From positions 15,780-79,779 of the forward strand of contig NZ_KB892009.1 of assembly GCF_000373645.1 (NCBI RefSeq): a stretch of DNA of 64,000 nucleotides, written 5' to 3'. A program made the position numbers and the translations under genes. Of this stretch, positions 61,312-64,000 are shown piece after piece. The notes under the pieces were generated by a model, which was given only the letters and a program-made list of their open reading frames with translations, ran no database searches and had not been told where the DNA came from. The DNA comes from Streptomyces sp. ATexAB-D23 (GTDB lineage Bacteria > Actinomycetota > Actinomycetes > Streptomycetales > Streptomycetaceae). Numbering within the stretch: position 1 is the first letter of the stretch; every line of letters starts with the position of its first letter.

Positions 61312-62085
61312 ATGGACACGGAAGCAGAACTCCAGGAGCGCGACCGCTCCTCCGCACCCGCTACGGGTCCGGAGGCGCGGTCGCGCTTTTCGCGTGTACG
61401 GGACCGGGCCGCCACCTCGCTGTCCTGGCGGCGCGCCTTCGCGCTCGGTGCCGTCTGCGCGGTCTTCGTGCTCCTCTTCAGCACCTTCGTGGTACAGCCC
61501 TTCCTGATCCCCAGCGGCTCGATGGAGCCCACGCTCCGGGTGGGCGACCGGGTGCTCGTCAACAAGCTGGCGTACCGGTTCGGCTCCGAGCCGCGCCGCG
61601 GTGACGTGGTGGTCTTCGACGGAACCGGTTCCTTCGTGCCCGAGGGGGCGGGGGAGACGAACCCGGTCACCGCGCTGCTGCACGGGGCGCTGGCGACCCT
61701 CGGGCTCGCCGAGCCCGCCGAGACCGACTTCGTGAAGCGGGTGGTGGGTGTGGGGGGCGACCGGGTGGTCTGCTGCGACGCGCGGGACCGGATCGAGGTG
61801 AACGGCCGGCCGCTGGAGGAGGACTACCTCTTCGCCGGTGACGCGGCCTCCCGGGCTCCCTTCGACATCGTGGTGCCGGAAGGCACCCTGTGGATGATGG
61901 GCGACCACCGCAGCCGCTCCCGTGACTCCCGCGACCACCTGGGCGAGCCGGGCGGCGGCATGGTGCCGGTGGACCGGGTGATCGGGCGGGTCGACTGGTT
62001 CGGCTGGCCGCTCGGCCGGATCGGCTCCCTGCCGGGCACCTCGGCGTTCGACGGCATACCGGCGCCGGGCCCGGCCCATGGGTAA
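61312..62085 (+). CDS. Type I signal peptidase (SipW-like)
   Basis: A 257-residue membrane serine protease that cuts signal peptides. One N-terminal membrane segment (about residues 42-62), then catalytic Ser70 in IPSGSMEPT and Lys142 in DFVKRVVGVGGD; the DHRSRSRDSRD box is intact. No second C-terminal membrane segment is seen. It is the first of three adjacent paralogues, a typical Streptomyces arrangement (sipW-X-Y-Z). Its end overlaps the next gene by 8 nt. Confidence 0.92.
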   Translation: MDTEAELQERDRSSAPATGPEARSRFSRVRDRAATSLSWRRAFALGAVCAVFVLLFSTFVVQPFLIPSGSMEPTLRVGDRVLVNKLAYRFGSEPRRGDVVVFDGTGSFVPEGAGETNPVTALLHGALATLGLAEPAETDFVKRVVGVGGDRVVCCDARDRIEVNGRPLEEDYLFAGDAASRAPFDIVVPEGTLWMMGDHRSRSRDSRDHLGEPGGGMVPVDRVIGRVDWFGWPLGRIGSLPGTSAFDGIPAPGPAHG

Positions 62086-63142
62086 CCGCGGGCGTCAGGG
62101 CGGGGCCGCGCCGGACGCGGCCAGCGCGCGTTCGCTGCCGACCCGGGCGGAGCGGCGCAAGCTGGCCCGCAAGGTGAAGCGCAAGCGGCGCAGGTCGGCG
62201 GTGCGGGAGATCCCGCTGCTGATCACGGTCGCGCTGCTCATCGCGCTGTTCCTCAAGACGTTCCTGGTGCAGGCCTTCGTGATCCCCTCCGGGTCGATGG
62301 AGCAGACCATCCGGATCGGCGACCGGGTGCTGGTGGACAAGCTGACGCCCTGGTTCGGGTCCAAGCCGCAGCGCGGCGACGTCGTCGTGTTCCGCAACCC
62401 GTCGGACTGGCCGCCCCCGAACCCGACGAGCTCCGAGGAGTCCCCCGTCGTCGTCAAGCAGGTGAAGGAGGCACTCACCTTCATCGGGCTGCTTCCTTCG
62501 GGCGACGAGCAGGATCTGATCAAGCGGGTCGTGGCCGTCGGGGGCGACACCGTGAAGTGCTGCGCGCAGGACGGGCGGCTCACCGTCAACGGCGTGGCGA
62601 TCGACGAACCCTATGTTTTCCCCGGGGATTCCCCTTCCACCATCAAATTCGAGGTAAAGGTTCCGGCGGGCCGTCTCTTCGTCATGGGGGACCACCGCTC
62701 CAATTCCGCCGATTCACGTTTCCACCTGGACAAGGCGGCGGACGGCACGATCGCCGAGGAGGCGGTCGTGGGGCGGGCGAAGTGGATCGTCTGGCCCTTC
62801 GGACACTGGAGCGGTCTGGCGGAACGCTCGGCGTTCGCCGGGGTCCCGGACGCGCGCGCCGGTACGGCTGCCGCCTCGGGGCCGTCGAATAGTGTGTCCG
62901 AGTATCCATACGGATCGACCCGTCTCCCGACCCCTGCGGAACTCCCGCTCGTTATGGGAGTGGTGGGCCTGCATCGGCTAGGACGCAGGCGGTGGCACGG
63001 AATAAGGAGTGGATGTGGGGGATTTGGCGGTCGGCGCACGATCCGGACACGAAGAACCCGAGGACCGGCCGGGCGGTCCGGCGCACGCCGAGTCCGCCGG
63101 GGAGCCGGCGGACTCGGCGACGGCGAGCGGGGCGGAGAGTGA
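62078..63142 (+). CDS. Type I signal peptidase (SipX-like) with Arg-rich extension
   Basis: A 354-residue signal peptidase. A strongly basic N-terminus precedes the membrane anchor (about residues 45-65). Catalytic Ser73 is in IPSGSMEQT and Lys149 in LIKRVVAVGGD, with GDHRSNSADSR present. The catalytic part ends near residue 285; a short hydrophobic LPLVMGVVGLHRL and an Arg/Gly-rich tail of about 45 residues follow and run 128 nt into the next gene in another frame. The tail may be real, or the true end could be affected by a frameshift. Confidence 0.88.
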   Translation: MGNRGRQGGAAPDAASARSLPTRAERRKLARKVKRKRRRSAVREIPLLITVALLIALFLKTFLVQAFVIPSGSMEQTIRIGDRVLVDKLTPWFGSKPQRGDVVVFRNPSDWPPPNPTSSEESPVVVKQVKEALTFIGLLPSGDEQDLIKRVVAVGGDTVKCCAQDGRLTVNGVAIDEPYVFPGDSPSTIKFEVKVPAGRLFVMGDHRSNSADSRFHLDKAADGTIAEEAVVGRAKWIVWPFGHWSGLAERSAFAGVPDARAGTAAASGPSNSVSEYPYGSTRLPTPAELPLVMGVVGLHRLGRRRWHGIRSGCGGFGGRRTIRTRRTRGPAGRSGARRVRRGAGGLGDGERGGE

Positions 63143-63944
63143 CGGCGGCGCGTCCGGCGGCAGCACGGCCCGGAAGAAGAAGAATGCCCGCCCGTTCTGG
63201 AAGGAACTGCCCCTCCTCATCGGCGTCGCGTTGATTCTGGCGTTGCTGATCAAGACGTTTCTGGTGCAGGCGTTCTCGATTCCTTCGGATTCGATGCAGA
63301 ACACGCTTCAGCGTGGTGACCGGGTGCTGGTGGACAAGCTGACGCCGTGGTTCGGTTCGGAGCCGGAGCGCGGCGAGGTCGTCGTCTTCCACGACCCGGG
63401 CGGCTGGCTGGAGGACACCCAGGCACCCGAGCCGAACGCGGTGCAGAAGTTCCTCAGCTTCATCGGTCTCATGCCGTCCGCCGAGGAGAAGGACCTGATC
63501 AAGCGGGTCATCGCGATCGGCGGTGACACCGTGGAGTGCAAGAAGAACGGACCGGTCGAGGTCAACGGCACGGCGCTGGACGACAAGTCGTTCATCTTCG
63601 AGGGGAACAGCGCCTGCGACGACCAGCCGTTCGGCCCGATCAAGGTCCCCAAGGGCCGGATCTGGGTGATGGGCGACCACCGGCAGAACTCGCTGGACTC
63701 CCGTTACCACCAGAATCTGGCGGGCGGCGGCACGGTCTCCACCGACGAGGTGGTCGGCCGGGCCATCGTGATCGCGTGGCCGGTCAACCGCTGGGCCACC
63801 CTGCCGATTCCCAAGACCTTCGACCAGCCGGGCCTCAACGCCGCGGCCGCCGCTGCGGCGCCCGGAGCGATCGGCCTCGCGGGCGCCGTACCGCTCGTGC
63901 TCTGGCGCAGGCGGCGCCGGACCGCGCCCCGGCGGACGACGTAA
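63015..63944 (+). CDS. Type I signal peptidase (SipY-like)
   Basis: A 309-residue signal peptidase. A polar, Gly/Ser/Glu-rich N-terminus of about 60 residues precedes the membrane anchor (about 64-85). Catalytic Ser93 is in IPSDSMQNT and Lys163 in DLIKRVIAIGGD. A second hydrophobic segment near the end (AAPGAIGLAGAVPLVLW) and an Arg tail give a C-terminal anchor, typical of the Streptomyces enzymes. GTG at 63015 has AAGGAG 5 nt upstream; a GTG two codons before is less well placed. Terminator downstream. Confidence 0.92.
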   Translation: MGDLAVGARSGHEEPEDRPGGPAHAESAGEPADSATASGAESDGGASGGSTARKKKNARPFWKELPLLIGVALILALLIKTFLVQAFSIPSDSMQNTLQRGDRVLVDKLTPWFGSEPERGEVVVFHDPGGWLEDTQAPEPNAVQKFLSFIGLMPSAEEKDLIKRVIAIGGDTVECKKNGPVEVNGTALDDKSFIFEGNSACDDQPFGPIKVPKGRIWVMGDHRQNSLDSRYHQNLAGGGTVSTDEVVGRAIVIAWPVNRWATLPIPKTFDQPGLNAAAAAAAPGAIGLAGAVPLVLWRRRRRTAPRRTT

Positions 63945-63950
63945 CCGACG

Positions 63951-63978
63951 AACCGCCCCCTGCGCGCAGGGGGCGGTT
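63951..63978 (+). terminator. Terminator after the signal peptidase cluster
   Basis: A perfect 12-bp stem (AACCGCCCCCTG with CAGGGGGCGGTT) and CGCG loop, 6 nt after the stop codon, ending in TCT. Confidence 0.85.
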
Positions 63979-64000
63979 CTCCGATACGGCGGGCCGGCCG

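Overview
The window is a GC-rich actinobacterial chromosome segment. Gene order, GTG starts, codon bias and the GlcP, NdgR, NsdA and HupS homologues all point to Streptomyces. From ndgR-leuCD through hupS, gpsA, ddlA, thiL, rpmB, recG, coaD, rnc, mutM, smc, ftsY, nsdA, amtB-glnK-glnD, ffh and rpsP-rimM-trmD-rplS to the signal peptidases, it follows the conserved core order I recall for the Streptomyces coelicolor SCO5552-SCO5598 region. That assignment is from memory and was not checked by search.

Layout. 1-1.4 kb: a tRNA-Glu, then a divergent MerR regulator and DUF4188 gene sharing a symmetric promoter. 1.4-5.6 kb: NdgR regulator, leucine genes leuCD, a small conserved gene and the lysine-tailed nucleoid protein HupS. 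5.6-14.7 kb: F420 gene cofC, lipid and wall genes (acyltransferase, gpsA, ddlA), thiamine genes thiL and thiD, rpmB and a FakA-like kinase. 14.8-19.7 kb: a two-gene minus-strand unit encoding an Hsp90-family chaperone and a 973-residue helical repeat protein. 19.9-34.2 kb: recG, rsmD, coaD, a DivIVA-like coiled-coil protein, DUF177, rpmF, rnc, mutM, then HxlR, CAP-domain and acylphosphatase genes, a possible structured RNA, and smc with an expanded hinge. 34.4-48.4 kb: glucose permease, an LLM oxidoreductase, an NCS1 permease, ftsY, a Prim-Pol-like protein, nsdA, the nitrogen operon amtB-glnK-glnD behind a GlnR operator, and ffh.

48.5-56.3 kb is the most distinctive part: eight minus-strand genes encoding homologues of every product of the enterobacterial yhf cluster (YhfW, YhfX, YhfS, Php, YhfT, YhfU, YhfY, YhfZ). 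They lie between ffh and the rpsP operon, bounded by strong hairpins. Two near-identical 30-bp promoter/operator elements control the set, one before the YhfZ-type regulator and one before the YhfY-to-YhfW operon. The gene content suggests uptake and catabolism of an unidentified, probably amino-group-containing compound.

56.4-64 kb: a SAM methyltransferase, a SprT-like metalloprotein, then rpsP-khpA-rimM-trmD-rplS and three type I signal peptidase genes ending in a hairpin terminator.
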